This document shows positions 42,366-50,025 of a stretch of 64,000 nucleotides of DNA, piece by piece; position 1 is the stretch's first letter; every line of letters starts with the position of its first letter. The notes under the pieces were generated by a model. The model was not told where the DNA came from, did not search any database, and saw only the letters and a list, made by a program, of their open reading frames with translations. This DNA comes from UBA1189 sp045594245 (GTDB taxonomy: Bacteria > Bacteroidota > Bacteroidia > Bacteroidales > Bacteroidaceae). The stretch is taken from positions 1 through 64,000 of the forward strand of contig JAZNYG010000079.1 in the NCBI GenBank assembly GCA_045594245.1. The letters are read 5' to 3'. Made by a program: the position numbers and the translations under genes.

Positions 42366-43589
42366 TTATTCATCCTTTTTCCGATTCATCAATCTCTTCG
42401 TTTCTCGCAGTTCCTTTTGCAGAAGTTCCATACGCTCTTTCAGCTGTTCGCGAGTGGGGAGTGCATCTTGAATGCGGATATTGTTGTAGGTGGCCACTCC
42501 CATTGGAGTGTTGATGCCGCGGAACGACCATTGTACATCAGTCTTATTCATGTCGGAGCACACGAGCAATCCTATGGTGGGGTTATCGTCGCTCGACTTC
42601 AACAAATCATCGACAGCATTTACATAATAGTTCAACTTGCCAGCGAACTCGGGTTCAAAGGAGCGTGCCTTCAGTTCACAAACGATGTAACATCGCAAAC
42701 GTATATGATAGAACAGCAAGTCTATCTTGCGCGTACGCCCTCCAACGAGGATCTCCTTCTGTCGGCCTATGAAAGCGAAGCCTGTACCCATTTCCAGCAA
42801 AAGAGCGGAAACATTCCGCGTAAGGGCCTCTTCCAGTTCTGCCTCATCGTAAACCTCGTGCCCCACCGCGGCAAAGCCAAAGTCGTAATTTTCCTTTAGC
42901 ACTTCCTGCACAAGTTTACTCTGTAAGGCTGGTAAGTGGTCGGTAAAGTTATTGAGGATCTTACCTTGATGCTCGTAAAGGTTTGCTTTGATGCAATTGA
43001 TGAGGGAGTCGCGACTCAATCCCTGTTCGATTGTTTTCTCGATATAGAACAACGCTTCGTCAACTCCTTTGCATCTGGTGGTTATCTCTACATGATGCCG
43101 CCAGGGAACGAGGGCAAACAGCAATGGAAAATCCTCCCCTACTCGGCGTTGCTTTAGGTTCATTAATTCTGCACCGAGCAGGTGCAGTTTTGTTTTATGC
43201 TGTTCTTCAATCCTTTGTAATTCTGCACCAAGCTGGTGCAGAATTTCATTGTCACTTTGGGCATAAAACATATACCATTGCTTCATATACCAAAGATTGC
43301 GCGTAGAAAAGCCATCGGCATCAGGAAACTCGCGTTTTAAGTCAAGACTGACCTGCTCTACTACTCCCGCTCCCCATCGTTCCTCAACTTTCTTCTGTAC
43401 CAAATCACGCCCGAGTTGCCAGTTGAACAGAAGTTTCTCTGCATTTACTTTTATAGCAGCTTTTACTTGCGCCGAGCGATATCGGTGTTTTATTTCGGCA
43501 ATCCACGCTGCATATTCGGCATCGGTGTAAACATCGTGCGACCTTACTATACGTTGTTCGCCCATTTTGGGGGCTTGCGCATCTTGCAT
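42366..43589 (-). CDS. PDDEXK nuclease domain protein (YhcG/DUF1016 family)
   Basis: This 407-aa protein has an N-terminal helical DUF1016_N domain (about 20-170: LLFNWQLGRDLVQKKVEERWGAGVVEQVSLDLKREFP, GFSTRNLWYMKQWY). The C-terminal PDDEXK domain (about 225-375) has FAFIGRQKEI, KIDLLFYHIRLRCYIVCELK as the D-x(n)-E-x-K core and FAGKLNYYVNAVDD. The interdomain helix carries a short internal repeat (HQLGAELQ and HLLGAELM). Relatives occur in genomic islands and have been linked to defence and DNA processing; a specific role is not established here. It starts a minus transcript with a dedicated terminator. Confidence 0.88.
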   Translation of the reverse strand: MQDAQAPKMGEQRIVRSHDVYTDAEYAAWIAEIKHRYRSAQVKAAIKVNAEKLLFNWQLGRDLVQKKVEERWGAGVVEQVSLDLKREFPDADGFSTRNLWYMKQWYMFYAQSDNEILHQLGAELQRIEEQHKTKLHLLGAELMNLKQRRVGEDFPLLFALVPWRHHVEITTRCKGVDEALFYIEKTIEQGLSRDSLINCIKANLYEHQGKILNNFTDHLPALQSKLVQEVLKENYDFGFAAVGHEVYDEAELEEALTRNVSALLLEMGTGFAFIGRQKEILVGGRTRKIDLLFYHIRLRCYIVCELKARSFEPEFAGKLNYYVNAVDDLLKSSDDNPTIGLLVCSDMNKTDVQWSFRGINTPMGVATYNNIRIQDALPTREQLKERMELLQKELRETKRLMNRKKDE

Positions 43590-43738
43590 AATCTTAAAAT
43601 TTTATTTACTGCAAATTTAATAATTATCCCTGAGAAAGCCTATGGTAGGCAGCAAAAAATAGTTTTTGTGGAGTTACCTGTATAGACTTTGCCCTCTCAA
43701 TAGTGTTCTCTGACGATAGCAACAGCTGTTCCAAAATA

Positions 43739-43825
43739 GGCTGTCAGGTTGTCCTTGCAAGACATAATCAAATGAATGTCAATAACTAAGCAAGGACAGC
43801 CTGGGCTGTCCTTGGGTTATCCCTG
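43739..43825. repeat. Dispersed hairpin element, partial copy
   Basis: CTGTCAGGTTGTCCTTG (43741-43757) and CAAGGACAGC-CTGG-GCTGTCCTTG (43791-43814), followed by GGTTATCCCTG, share words with the elements at 23318-23414 and 46073-46172. It occupies much of the 271-bp spacer between the nuclease and TfoX genes. Confidence 0.55.
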
Positions 43826-43860
43826 AAGATGTACGTTATGAGTGAAGCGCAGCTATCCCT

Positions 43861-44181
43861 CTATCCCTTCTTTTTCTTTGGCTTGGGATAAGGCAAGGCC
43901 TGCTCCAATGTTTTGACCACTTTCAGTACCTCCCTCCTGTGCTCAATGTCGAGGATGTAGTGCTCCTTCGCGCCTTCGTAGGGAAATCCTTTCTCGGCAT
44001 CGGTCATCAGGTCTGCAATGGCGGGGTGAATCTTCACATATGCTATGTTGTCGCAAGCGAGAACGACAGGCTTCTCGTTTATATAAACCATATAGTCGCC
44101 AAACATCTTGCGACTGTGCACTTCGCCAGCTTCTGCAAGCTGCGTGCAGACAAACTCTATGAATTCGACGGTGCAAGCCAT
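43861..44181 (-). CDS. TfoX/Sxy N-terminal domain protein
   Basis: The 106-aa protein consists of a single TfoX N-terminal domain (SRKMFGDYMVYINEKPVVLACDNIAYVKIHP near residues 23-55, then FPYEGAKEHYILDIEH) and a Lys/Pro-rich tail. TfoX regulates competence in gammaproteobacteria. Single-domain relatives in Bacteroidota have no established role. Monocistronic. Confidence 0.85.
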   Translation of the reverse strand: MACTVEFIEFVCTQLAEAGEVHSRKMFGDYMVYINEKPVVLACDNIAYVKIHPAIADLMTDAEKGFPYEGAKEHYILDIEHRREVLKVVKTLEQALPYPKPKKKKG

Positions 44182-44245
44182 ATTCTTCTTTTTTATATAG
44201 GCAACAATATAGATGATGTCCCCAAAAACAAAATTTCAGCGATGA

Positions 44246-44327
44246 TGTCATCCTGACGACAGGAAGGATCTCGCAGTGTCTCTTGCCTAGTCCCTGCGCG
44301 GGATTCTTCGCGTTGCTCAGAATGACA
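44246..44327. mobile_element. MITE-like element, copy 2
   Basis: An 82-bp stretch with imperfect terminal inverted repeats TGTCATCCTGA / TCAGAATGACA and interior GGAAGGATCTCGCAGTG versus CGCGGGATTCTTCGCG. It is related to 26337-26421 and has no ORF. Confidence 0.55.
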
Positions 44328-44389
44328 CGAGGCGCTTTGGACAACTTCGATATTATTACCGTTATACAACTATCCGTTCCATCCTCTCC

Positions 44390-45013
44390 TCACCCCTTCA
44401 CATAAACCAAGCTGCTTCCCCGCCCTATGGCGCGGATGCCCGACGTCTCCTCCTTGCGTACCTTGCGCAGCTCCACGGTGGCGGTCGACAGGGACAGCTC
44501 GTTCAAATTGGCATAGTCGCGAGTGCGCATATAGCCGTGCTCTTCGATGAAGGCTATGGCGCGACTGATGCGCTCGTCCAGCGTGTAGGGTGAGCGCTTG
44601 ATGCGGCTCTGCTGGCCACGCTCGAGCGTGCATTGGCTGCGTACGGCCTTCACCAGCGCTTTGTCGGCCCGGTAATGTACGCCGTTCACCTCGATGCTCT
44701 GCGCATTGCGCTGCGGTCCGTTCTCTGCAAACGCATCCTGCTCCTTGTCTTCGCACACGCCTATCGTGGCCTTGAAGGTGCCGATGCCGTCAATCGTCAC
44801 GGCGCAGCCGTGTGCCATGAGGCGGGCCAGCGATGTGGCGGCCTGACTGAGCACCTGCACTGCCGTGGCCTCGCTGATGCCATAGCCCGGGATAGAGATT
44901 TCCTTGACAAACTCGGCCATCGTCACCCGACGCGACGTCTCCATGCGGTAGTATGCCTTGTTCTCACTGTCGTCATTGATGCTCTTGAATTCTTGTTTGA
45001 TGTATTTTGGCAT
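44390..45013 (-). CDS. HU-like DNA-binding protein with C-terminal winged-helix-like region
   Basis: The 207-aa product opens with a Bacteroidota HU-related domain (about 15-115: YRMETSRRVTMAEFVKEISIPGYGIS, VQVLSQAATSLARLMAHGCAVTIDGIGTFKATIG). It continues into a basic region and a C-terminal domain (about 140-200: SRAIAFIEEHGYMRTRDYANLNELSLSTATVELRKV) that looks like a winged helix. Such histone-like proteins are frequent in the phylum. Its upstream region holds a 22-bp tandem palindromic array (45113-45184), a potential own binding site. Confidence 0.8.
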   Translation of the reverse strand: MPKYIKQEFKSINDDSENKAYYRMETSRRVTMAEFVKEISIPGYGISEATAVQVLSQAATSLARLMAHGCAVTIDGIGTFKATIGVCEDKEQDAFAENGPQRNAQSIEVNGVHYRADKALVKAVRSQCTLERGQQSRIKRSPYTLDERISRAIAFIEEHGYMRTRDYANLNELSLSTATVELRKVRKEETSGIRAIGRGSSLVYVKG

Positions 45014-45112
45014 AAGATGAGAGGTTTAAGTTCTTTTTTTGTTTACTCCGTAAAGTTACGAAATATTTGCCCGAAAAGCAAGTTTTCAGTATAGAAAAAC
45101 TCGCGTAACCGT

Positions 45113-45184
45113 GGATACGTGATGAAATATCCACGGATACGTGATGAAATATCCATGGATACGTAAGTAAATATCCGTGGATAT
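45113..45184. repeat. Tandem array of 22-bp palindromic repeats
   Basis: Three consecutive 22-bp units (45113-45134, 45135-45156, 45157-45178) and a partial fourth each read GGATACGT(G/A)A, a short AT centre, then ATATCC(A/G)(C/T). Each unit is itself an imperfect GGATA/TATCC palindrome. The array lies between the divergent HU-like gene and the membrane/HTH pair, about 100 bp upstream of the former's start, so operator sites are a reasonable inference. Confidence 0.75.
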
Positions 45185-45306
45185 TTGAAGAATTGGAGAA
45201 GCGGCGCAGGACTTTTCGTACCATCGACTGAAAGTAATCAGCTCGCCTATTTCACTTATTCGGAAGAGAAAAAATATAAAGTTTGCGCGATAAAATGTAA
45301 AATATA

Positions 45307-45337
45307 TTTGTCATTGCGGAAAATATACTTATCTTTG
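45307..45337 (+). promoter_or_regulatory. Promoter of the membrane protein/HTH pair
   Basis: TTTG at 45307-45310, a 19-nt spacer and TATCTTTG at 45330-45337: a textbook Bacteroidota promoter, 59 nt before the ATG at 45397. Confidence 0.75.
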
Positions 45338-45396
45338 CGGCGTGATTCTTACGTAAGAGAGTTTTATTTAATGTACAACCTCAAAAAATGTATGCT

Positions 45397-45849
45397 ATGA
45401 AGAAAAGTTATTTGTTGCCCGTAGGCTTTAAGAAAGCAGGGCTTTGGATGGTGGTGCCGTTCTTGGTGCTCAGTGCGCTTTGCCTGTGCGAGGTGTTGGA
45501 CGATACAGCCATTAGTCTTCCGATGCCGGCCTTGTGCTGTTGGGATGGTTGGTTCTGTATAACAAATACAGGTTTCATGATTGAAATTGCAATGTTGGGA
45601 CTGCTTCTTTCGCTTGTTTTCATCGCCCTTTCACGCGAACGTGATGAAGATGAGATGACAGCGCACATCCGTATGCAGTCGTTTGTGTGGAGCACTTGGG
45701 CTACATCAATCATTATCGCTCTAAGTATCCTCTTTGTGTTTGATGTACATTTTCTGTATTTTATGTTCTTGGCGATGTACCTCTACCTGATGCTGTACAT
45801 CGTGAAATTCAACCTCGCCATGCATCGCGAGAGAAAGGAGCAGCGATGA
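45397..45849 (+). CDS. Four-helix integral membrane protein paired with a small HTH regulator
   Basis: From ATG 45397 (45388 is an alternative) the ~150-aa protein has four predicted membrane segments (about 12-32, 58-78, 100-120, 122-142) and a charged cytosolic loop (SRERDEDEMTAHIRMQ). I recognise the arrangement, a ~150-aa membrane protein followed by a ~66-aa XRE regulator, as a common two-gene unit like the DUF2975/YozG type; family identity is uncertain. The HTH gene overlaps its stop by 4 nt. Confidence 0.7.
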   Translation: MKKSYLLPVGFKKAGLWMVVPFLVLSALCLCEVLDDTAISLPMPALCCWDGWFCITNTGFMIEIAMLGLLLSLVFIALSRERDEDEMTAHIRMQSFVWSTWATSIIIALSILFVFDVHFLYFMFLAMYLYLMLYIVKFNLAMHRERKEQR

Positions 45850-46046
45850 AGAATACTATCCGTGTGGAGCGTGCCATCAAGGACATCACGCAGCAGGACC
45901 TTGCCGTGGCAGTAGGCGTGAGCCGCCAGACAATCAACTCCATTGAGGCTGCCCGCTACGTGCCCTCTACCGTGCTGGCACTGAAGATTGCCCGCTACTT
46001 CGGCAAGTCCGTCGACGACATCTTCATGCTCGAAGAGGGGGACTAA
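45846..46046 (+). CDS. Small XRE-family HTH regulator
   Basis: This 66-aa single-domain protein has the helix-turn-helix RAIKDITQQDLAVAVGVSRQTINSIEAARYVPSTVLALKIARYF and the tail GKSVDDIFMLEE, as in small cytosolic XRE regulators. It is translationally coupled to the membrane protein, with which it likely forms a regulatory pair. The AT-rich promoter upstream may be its target. Confidence 0.9.
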   Translation: MKNTIRVERAIKDITQQDLAVAVGVSRQTINSIEAARYVPSTVLALKIARYFGKSVDDIFMLEEGD

Positions 46047-46072
46047 GTGCAACAAGCGCCATCTATCACAGG

Positions 46073-46172
46073 ACAGCCTCGGGACACCTGAGGTTGTCCT
46101 TGTTTATTTGCTGAGGTTCTTCTACTTATAAGAGACAAGGACAGCCGGACAGCCTAATCGGGGAGACTGCTT
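46073..46172. repeat. Dispersed hairpin element, copy 2
   Basis: AGGACAGCCTC, a short loop, GAGGTTGTCCT, and later CAAGGACAGCCGGACAGCC match the element at 23318-23414 over about 100 bp with the same order of parts. Confidence 0.6.
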
Positions 46173-46242
46173 TATTACAAAAAACAAGAAAAAATTAGGA
46201 TATTTGGAATACAATTTGTTTCTTTGCATAAATTATGCCGCC

Positions 46243-46548
46243 ATGAACTCTATCATTCAAGGTCAGTTGGGAAAGATTAGGGCACTTTGCAAGCAGCACA
46301 AGGTAAAAAGCCTCTATTCCTTTGGGTCGGTAAACACGCCTGAGTTTACTGACAAGAGCGACATTGATTTACTGATAGACTTTGAAGCAGGAATCAGCGT
46401 AGAGGACTATACGGACAATTACTTCTCCTTGCGCGAGAAATTCGCACAGCTTTTCAAGCGGGATGTCGATTTAGTGACACGCCGCTCGCTGTCGAACCCA
46501 TTCTTCATCCGCGAAGTGGAACAATCAAAGCACTTGATTTATGGGTAG
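46243..46548 (+). CDS. MNT-domain antitoxin nucleotidyltransferase, second module
   Basis: From ATG 46243 (an upstream in-frame ATG at 46204 lies within the promoter region) the product is 101 aa. LYSFGSVNTPEFTDKSDIDLLIDF supplies the GSX10DXD-type active site and RDVDLV the third acidic residue. It belongs to the MntA-like family and neutralises a HEPN partner. The next gene starts 8 nt before its stop. Promoter-like TTTCTTTG at 46219-46226. Confidence 0.85.
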   Translation: MNSIIQGQLGKIRALCKQHKVKSLYSFGSVNTPEFTDKSDIDLLIDFEAGISVEDYTDNYFSLREKFAQLFKRDVDLVTRRSLSNPFFIREVEQSKHLIYG

Positions 46549-46892
46549 TAAAAGCGTAAAGAAATATCTGTACGATGTGCAGCAATCCATTGACTCCATC
46601 TATGAATACTTGGGAGAGAAAACGGGATTTCTTCGAGTATGAGCATAACAAATTGCTGCGTCGTGCGGTAGAGCGTGAATTGGAGATTATAGGCGAGGCC
46701 GTCAAGCATCTATTAGAACTAGACAGCACAATCAAAATAGATAATGCACGTAGGATTGTTGATTTGCGCAACTTTGTAATACATGGTTATGACAAAGTGG
46801 ATAATGTAATCATCTGGGGAATCCTCAGCAAAGACCTTCCTAAATTGAAACAACAGGTAGACGAACTGATGTCTGGGCAGACTGTATTGTAA
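46541..46892 (+). pseudogene. HEPN-domain toxin, second module, frameshifted
   Basis: An ATG at 46541, overlapping the antitoxin stop, opens MGSKSVKKYLYDVQQSIDSIYEYLGEK. The frame then ends at a TGA near 46640. In the next frame RDFFEYEHNKLLRRAVERELEIIGEAVKHL continues to 46892, with the catalytic motif RNFVIHGYD (RX4HXY). Removing one A from the AAAA run at 46619-46622 joins the two parts into a normal ~116-aa HEPN protein. It is either an inactivated toxin or a one-base homopolymer error. Confidence 0.75.
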
Positions 46893-46938
46893 TGCATCAA
46901 CACGCTTAGTCGTCAGAGGAAAAGATCCTACAATAATT

Positions 46939-47814
46939 ATGACAACTAATACACCAGAATATTTAGCGCAAGAAGTCTTTGAAAAATACGGCATTGAAAT
47001 TCCGCTTGATGTTGTTATTTCATATTTAGATTCTGATTCTTATTTAACTCCAGAAACTTTATTCCGTTATTTCTCAGATGACTACCTCTGTAATACTGAA
47101 GATATTGGCGAGGTTCGGAGATTGCCAAAAGGGTTCTCAGTCGTGGATTTCAGTTCACATTGTAGCATTCCATGCGAAAAAGGAATCTACATATGGCTCT
47201 TGAAACCAGAGTCTTCATTTCCTTTATTAGATGGAATGGAAAAGCCGATTTTCAATCTTGTAGAAGTGGAGCAATCAAAACATCGAGTTTTATATGTAGG
47301 CAAAGCTTCGAATTTATATTCTCGAATCTGGCGAACACATATAAATGGGGTGGTTGCAAGAAGCACTTTGCGGAAATCGTTAGCAGCATTGTTTGAGTTT
47401 AAATTCGAGAAATATATGTCTGGAAATACGTTGAAAACACGGATAAACGAAGACTGCGAAGAATATATCACCCAATGGCTGCAAAAGAATTGCATCATCT
47501 TATACAAGAAGTATCAAGATATAGAAAAAGCAGAAGAAAAAATGATTGGACTTCTTGATCCTCCTCTGAATATAGATAAAAACCCTAATATCCACAATGG
47601 AATATATGTGGCACAATTGTCTGCTTTAAGAAAAGTAGGAGGATATAAAACATCCACATACGGTAGTTCTAAGAAGAAATTATTGGATGTTTTAGAAAAG
47701 CTCTTTGTGGGAAAAGTCTTTAAGGGTACTATCTTTGAAGAAGAAAAAGCCATGATCTGGTTTGGTCTTGCCTTATCAGCATTTTTGATATACACATTTA
47801 TTGTTTATTCATAG
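46939..47814 (+). CDS. GIY-YIG nuclease family protein with C-terminal membrane segment
   Basis: The 291-aa protein has a leading domain (about 1-75, unknown), then a GIY-YIG fold: GIYIWLL near 81 and VLYVGKASNLYSRIWRTHI near 116-135, with the catalytic Arg in SRIWRTH and a candidate Glu in EEYITQWL. The C-terminus (WFGLALSAFLIYTFIVY) is a predicted transmembrane helix, unusual for a nuclease. Strongly AT-rich compared with flanking core genes, suggesting recent acquisition. Function unknown. Confidence 0.75.
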   Translation: MTTNTPEYLAQEVFEKYGIEIPLDVVISYLDSDSYLTPETLFRYFSDDYLCNTEDIGEVRRLPKGFSVVDFSSHCSIPCEKGIYIWLLKPESSFPLLDGMEKPIFNLVEVEQSKHRVLYVGKASNLYSRIWRTHINGVVARSTLRKSLAALFEFKFEKYMSGNTLKTRINEDCEEYITQWLQKNCIILYKKYQDIEKAEEKMIGLLDPPLNIDKNPNIHNGIYVAQLSALRKVGGYKTSTYGSSKKKLLDVLEKLFVGKVFKGTIFEEEKAMIWFGLALSAFLIYTFIVYS

Positions 47815-47836
47815 TGCACTTTCTCGTCTCTAAGCG

Positions 47837-47965
47837 ATGGAATTGTCCGTTCCCACATTAGAAGAAGCAAAGCCCGCATACGACAGGTTTGTATCTTTTC
47901 CAGGCACCTATCCACAATCACCAGATAGCGTAAGAGAATCTATTCGCAAATTATTAGCTGAATAG
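47837..47965 (+). CDS. Possible 42-aa ORF
   Basis: ATG 47837 to TAG 47965 encodes a short acidic/basic peptide starting MELSVPTLEEAKPAYDRF and ending RESIRKLLAE. It has no recognisable family and no promoter box is visible; it could be a gene remnant. Confidence 0.25.
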   Translation: MELSVPTLEEAKPAYDRFVSFPGTYPQSPDSVRESIRKLLAE

Positions 47966-48061
47966 ACAAGGGCAGTCTCGGTTTATTTACCGAGGTTAAT
48001 TCCTGCCATGGGGCAACACAGCCAATTTGTTTGAGATTAAGGCATTATGCACAGATTCTTG

Positions 48062-49411
48062 TCATCGCTGCAAGATTACCACTTCCATATCCGTAGCAAG
48101 ACGCACGCGTAGCCACTCGGAGAGTTGGGCCATCTCGGCTGGAGTAAACACCGAGTCGCGATGTACCACGACTGAGAGGCAAGGAATGGCATAGAGAGAG
48201 TCGGCACTGACCGTTGCGCCACGAGCCAGCACCACATCTTTTACAGAGGGATAGATGCCCATAATCTCGCGGGCAAGCTGCACGTAGGGAAGCTCCTCCT
48301 TCTCGGAGGCTGCCAGTTGCTGACGCAAGCGGCTGATCTCGGCATCGCGGCGCGAGACCTCGGTGTCCATCCTATCGTAAATGCTTTTCACGAGTTCCAC
48401 ATTGTTGTCCTGAGTGGTAGTGCTATACTCGTTGATGAGCACCTGCTCCTCCTTTATGCCATACTCGGCAGCTTGTGCGAGAAGGTCGCGCCGCGTCTGC
48501 TCGCTCAGCGGGTCGCCCGAGAAGAAGAGGCTGATGACGGAGCCGTCGGCATGGTCTATCTTATAGTCGTAGAGGATGGTGCGCCCATACACCTTGCACT
48601 GCTCGGCAAAGGCAGTGGCGTTGCCCTCAAAGTTGTTTTGACGGATAAAGGTGACAGCCGACCATATGCTGGGCACGATGAAAAGGATGATGAGCGCCGT
48701 GCTGAAAGTGCGCGTGCGGCGCTGGGCAAGCGCATCGGCAAAGGTCACCTCGCGGAAGCCGAAGTACTTGACACTGATGTAGGTGGCCAGCATGATGAAG
48801 ATGCAGTTGATGACAAACAGGTAGGCAGCTCCCAGGAAATAGCCGAAGTTGCCACTGGCCAGCCCGAAACCGGCTGTACAGAGGGGCGGCATAAGGGCGG
48901 TGGCGATGGCCACACCGGCAAACACGGTGCCCTTCTCCTTACGGCACTGCTCAAGGATGCCGGCAAAGCCACCGAAGAGAGCTATCAGCACATCATAGAT
49001 GGTGGGGTTGGTGCGGGCAAGCAGTTCGCTGGGATTGGTGAGATTGAGCGGAGTGATGAGGAAGTAGACAAACGATGCCACCAAGCTGATGCTCACCATC
49101 ACCAGGAGGTTCTTCCCCGACGACTTGATGAGCTGCATATCGTTGATGCCCAAGCCCAAGCCTACGCCGAAGATTGGGCCCATGAGCGGCGATATGAGCA
49201 TGGCGCCAATGATAACCGGGATGGAGTTGACATTGAGACCCACCGAAGCGATAATCGTAGCGATGGCCAGAATCCAAGCATTGGGTCCACGAAAGTAGAT
49301 GTTGCTACGGATGGACTTCTCGGCAGCCGAGGTGTCAATATAATCGGTCAGGCGTATCGTCTCGCGAAACAATGTGGTAAATCTCTGCGCCAGCCTTTGT
49401 CTCAGTCTCAT
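48062..49411 (-). CDS. DUF389-family integral membrane protein
   Basis: The 449-aa protein carries a DUF389 domain (about 25-220) with several membrane segments. The family phrases GPNAWILAIATIIASVGLNVNS, IPVIIGAMLISPLMGPIFGVGLGLG and GVAIATALMPPLCTAGFGLA are present. A cytosolic or periplasmic C-terminal region (about 255-449) includes a coiled coil (SRRDAEISRLRQQLAASEKEE). Function of the family is unknown. Minus promoter box TATCTTTG (plus 49444-49451) is about 33 nt upstream of the start. Confidence 0.88.
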   Translation of the reverse strand: MRLRQRLAQRFTTLFRETIRLTDYIDTSAAEKSIRSNIYFRGPNAWILAIATIIASVGLNVNSIPVIIGAMLISPLMGPIFGVGLGLGINDMQLIKSSGKNLLVMVSISLVASFVYFLITPLNLTNPSELLARTNPTIYDVLIALFGGFAGILEQCRKEKGTVFAGVAIATALMPPLCTAGFGLASGNFGYFLGAAYLFVINCIFIMLATYISVKYFGFREVTFADALAQRRTRTFSTALIILFIVPSIWSAVTFIRQNNFEGNATAFAEQCKVYGRTILYDYKIDHADGSVISLFFSGDPLSEQTRRDLLAQAAEYGIKEEQVLINEYSTTTQDNNVELVKSIYDRMDTEVSRRDAEISRLRQQLAASEKEELPYVQLAREIMGIYPSVKDVVLARGATVSADSLYAIPCLSVVVHRDSVFTPAEMAQLSEWLRVRLATDMEVVILQR

Positions 49412-49443
49412 AGTCGTGTGCTTTTACGGTTAATACTCAGCGA

Positions 49444-49451
49444 CAAAGATA
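49444..49451 (-). promoter_or_regulatory. -7 box of the DUF389 gene
   Basis: CAAAGATA on the plus strand is TATCTTTG on the minus strand. Confidence 0.5.
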
Positions 49452-49651
49452 AGAATAAATGAGCGAGAAATATCAAGCTTGCTTGAATATTTTTCACAGC
49501 GAATGTACATTATCTTCGAGGTTTATCTCAAAGATAAGTAGAAGCGAGCGAAACGGCAATAAAAACGCTTGAATATTTGTAGATTATTAACGAGAATTGT
49601 CATACTTTCACTATGCTTTGCAGTATCTTTATCTTGCTTTGCAAGAAGAAG

Positions 49652-49716
49652 TTAGGCTGCGCCTCGGAAATACTCAAAACATATTTTGGTATTTCGCTCG
49701 GTTTGCACTAACTTTG
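49652..49716 (+). promoter_or_regulatory. Shared promoter module, copy B
   Basis: TTAGGCTGCGCCTCGGAAA, then TTTG at 49685-49688, a 20-nt spacer containing TTTCGCTCGGTTTGCAC, and TAACTTTG at 49709-49716. Copies A (26495-26560, minus) and C (56819-56881) share the GCGCCTCGG-type block about 50 nt upstream of the -7 box. Confidence 0.65.
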
Positions 49717-49721
49717 CAGCG

Positions 49722-49908
49722 ATGAAACCAGTATTTCATCAAACATAACTTTTTTTAGCTCAATCGCCTCTGAATCACCACCTCGGAATATGAACGAGCT
49801 AATAGTTACAAACGTTGAGTAGTGCGCATAAGCGTAGACTACTCGCATAGTTTGTAATGGCTTGTGGTGAGCCAAGAGGCGTATGACGAAGGTCTGCGCT
49901 TTTTTTTT
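49722..49908 (+). ncRNA. Candidate structured RNA (sRNA or leader) before the TonB receptor gene
   Basis: Downstream of promoter copy B lies a nested fold: CGCCTCT (49765-49771) with AGAGGCG (49875-49881), TCACCAC (49775-49781) with GTGGTGA (49864-49870), TTACAAAC (49806-49813) with GTTTGTAA (49850-49857), and GAGTAGT (49817-49823) with ACTACTC (49838-49844). It is followed by a nine-T run (about 49900-49908). GCGTAGAC (49832-49839) can alternatively pair with GTCTGCGC (49892-49899) just before the T-run, giving a competing terminator. A 6S-like sRNA or a transcription-controlling leader for 50026-52341 are both possible. Confidence 0.5.
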
Positions 49909-50025
49909 GCAACCATTTGCAACTTTTCAGGCTTTCGTTACGTCTAATAGAAGGATGCACGTAGTTTTTGCATACGACGTGCGTCTAAACAGGCAAAACG
50001 AACACGAAAAAGAATAAAAACAAAA

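Noticed and set aside
45113..45184. CRISPR array fragment
   Set aside because: The units are contiguous and palindromic, without spacers.
48317..49462. 381-aa plus-strand frame opposite the DUF389 gene
   Set aside because: Low-complexity His/Gly/Glu-rich shadow translation; the minus-strand DUF389 frame has clear family motifs.
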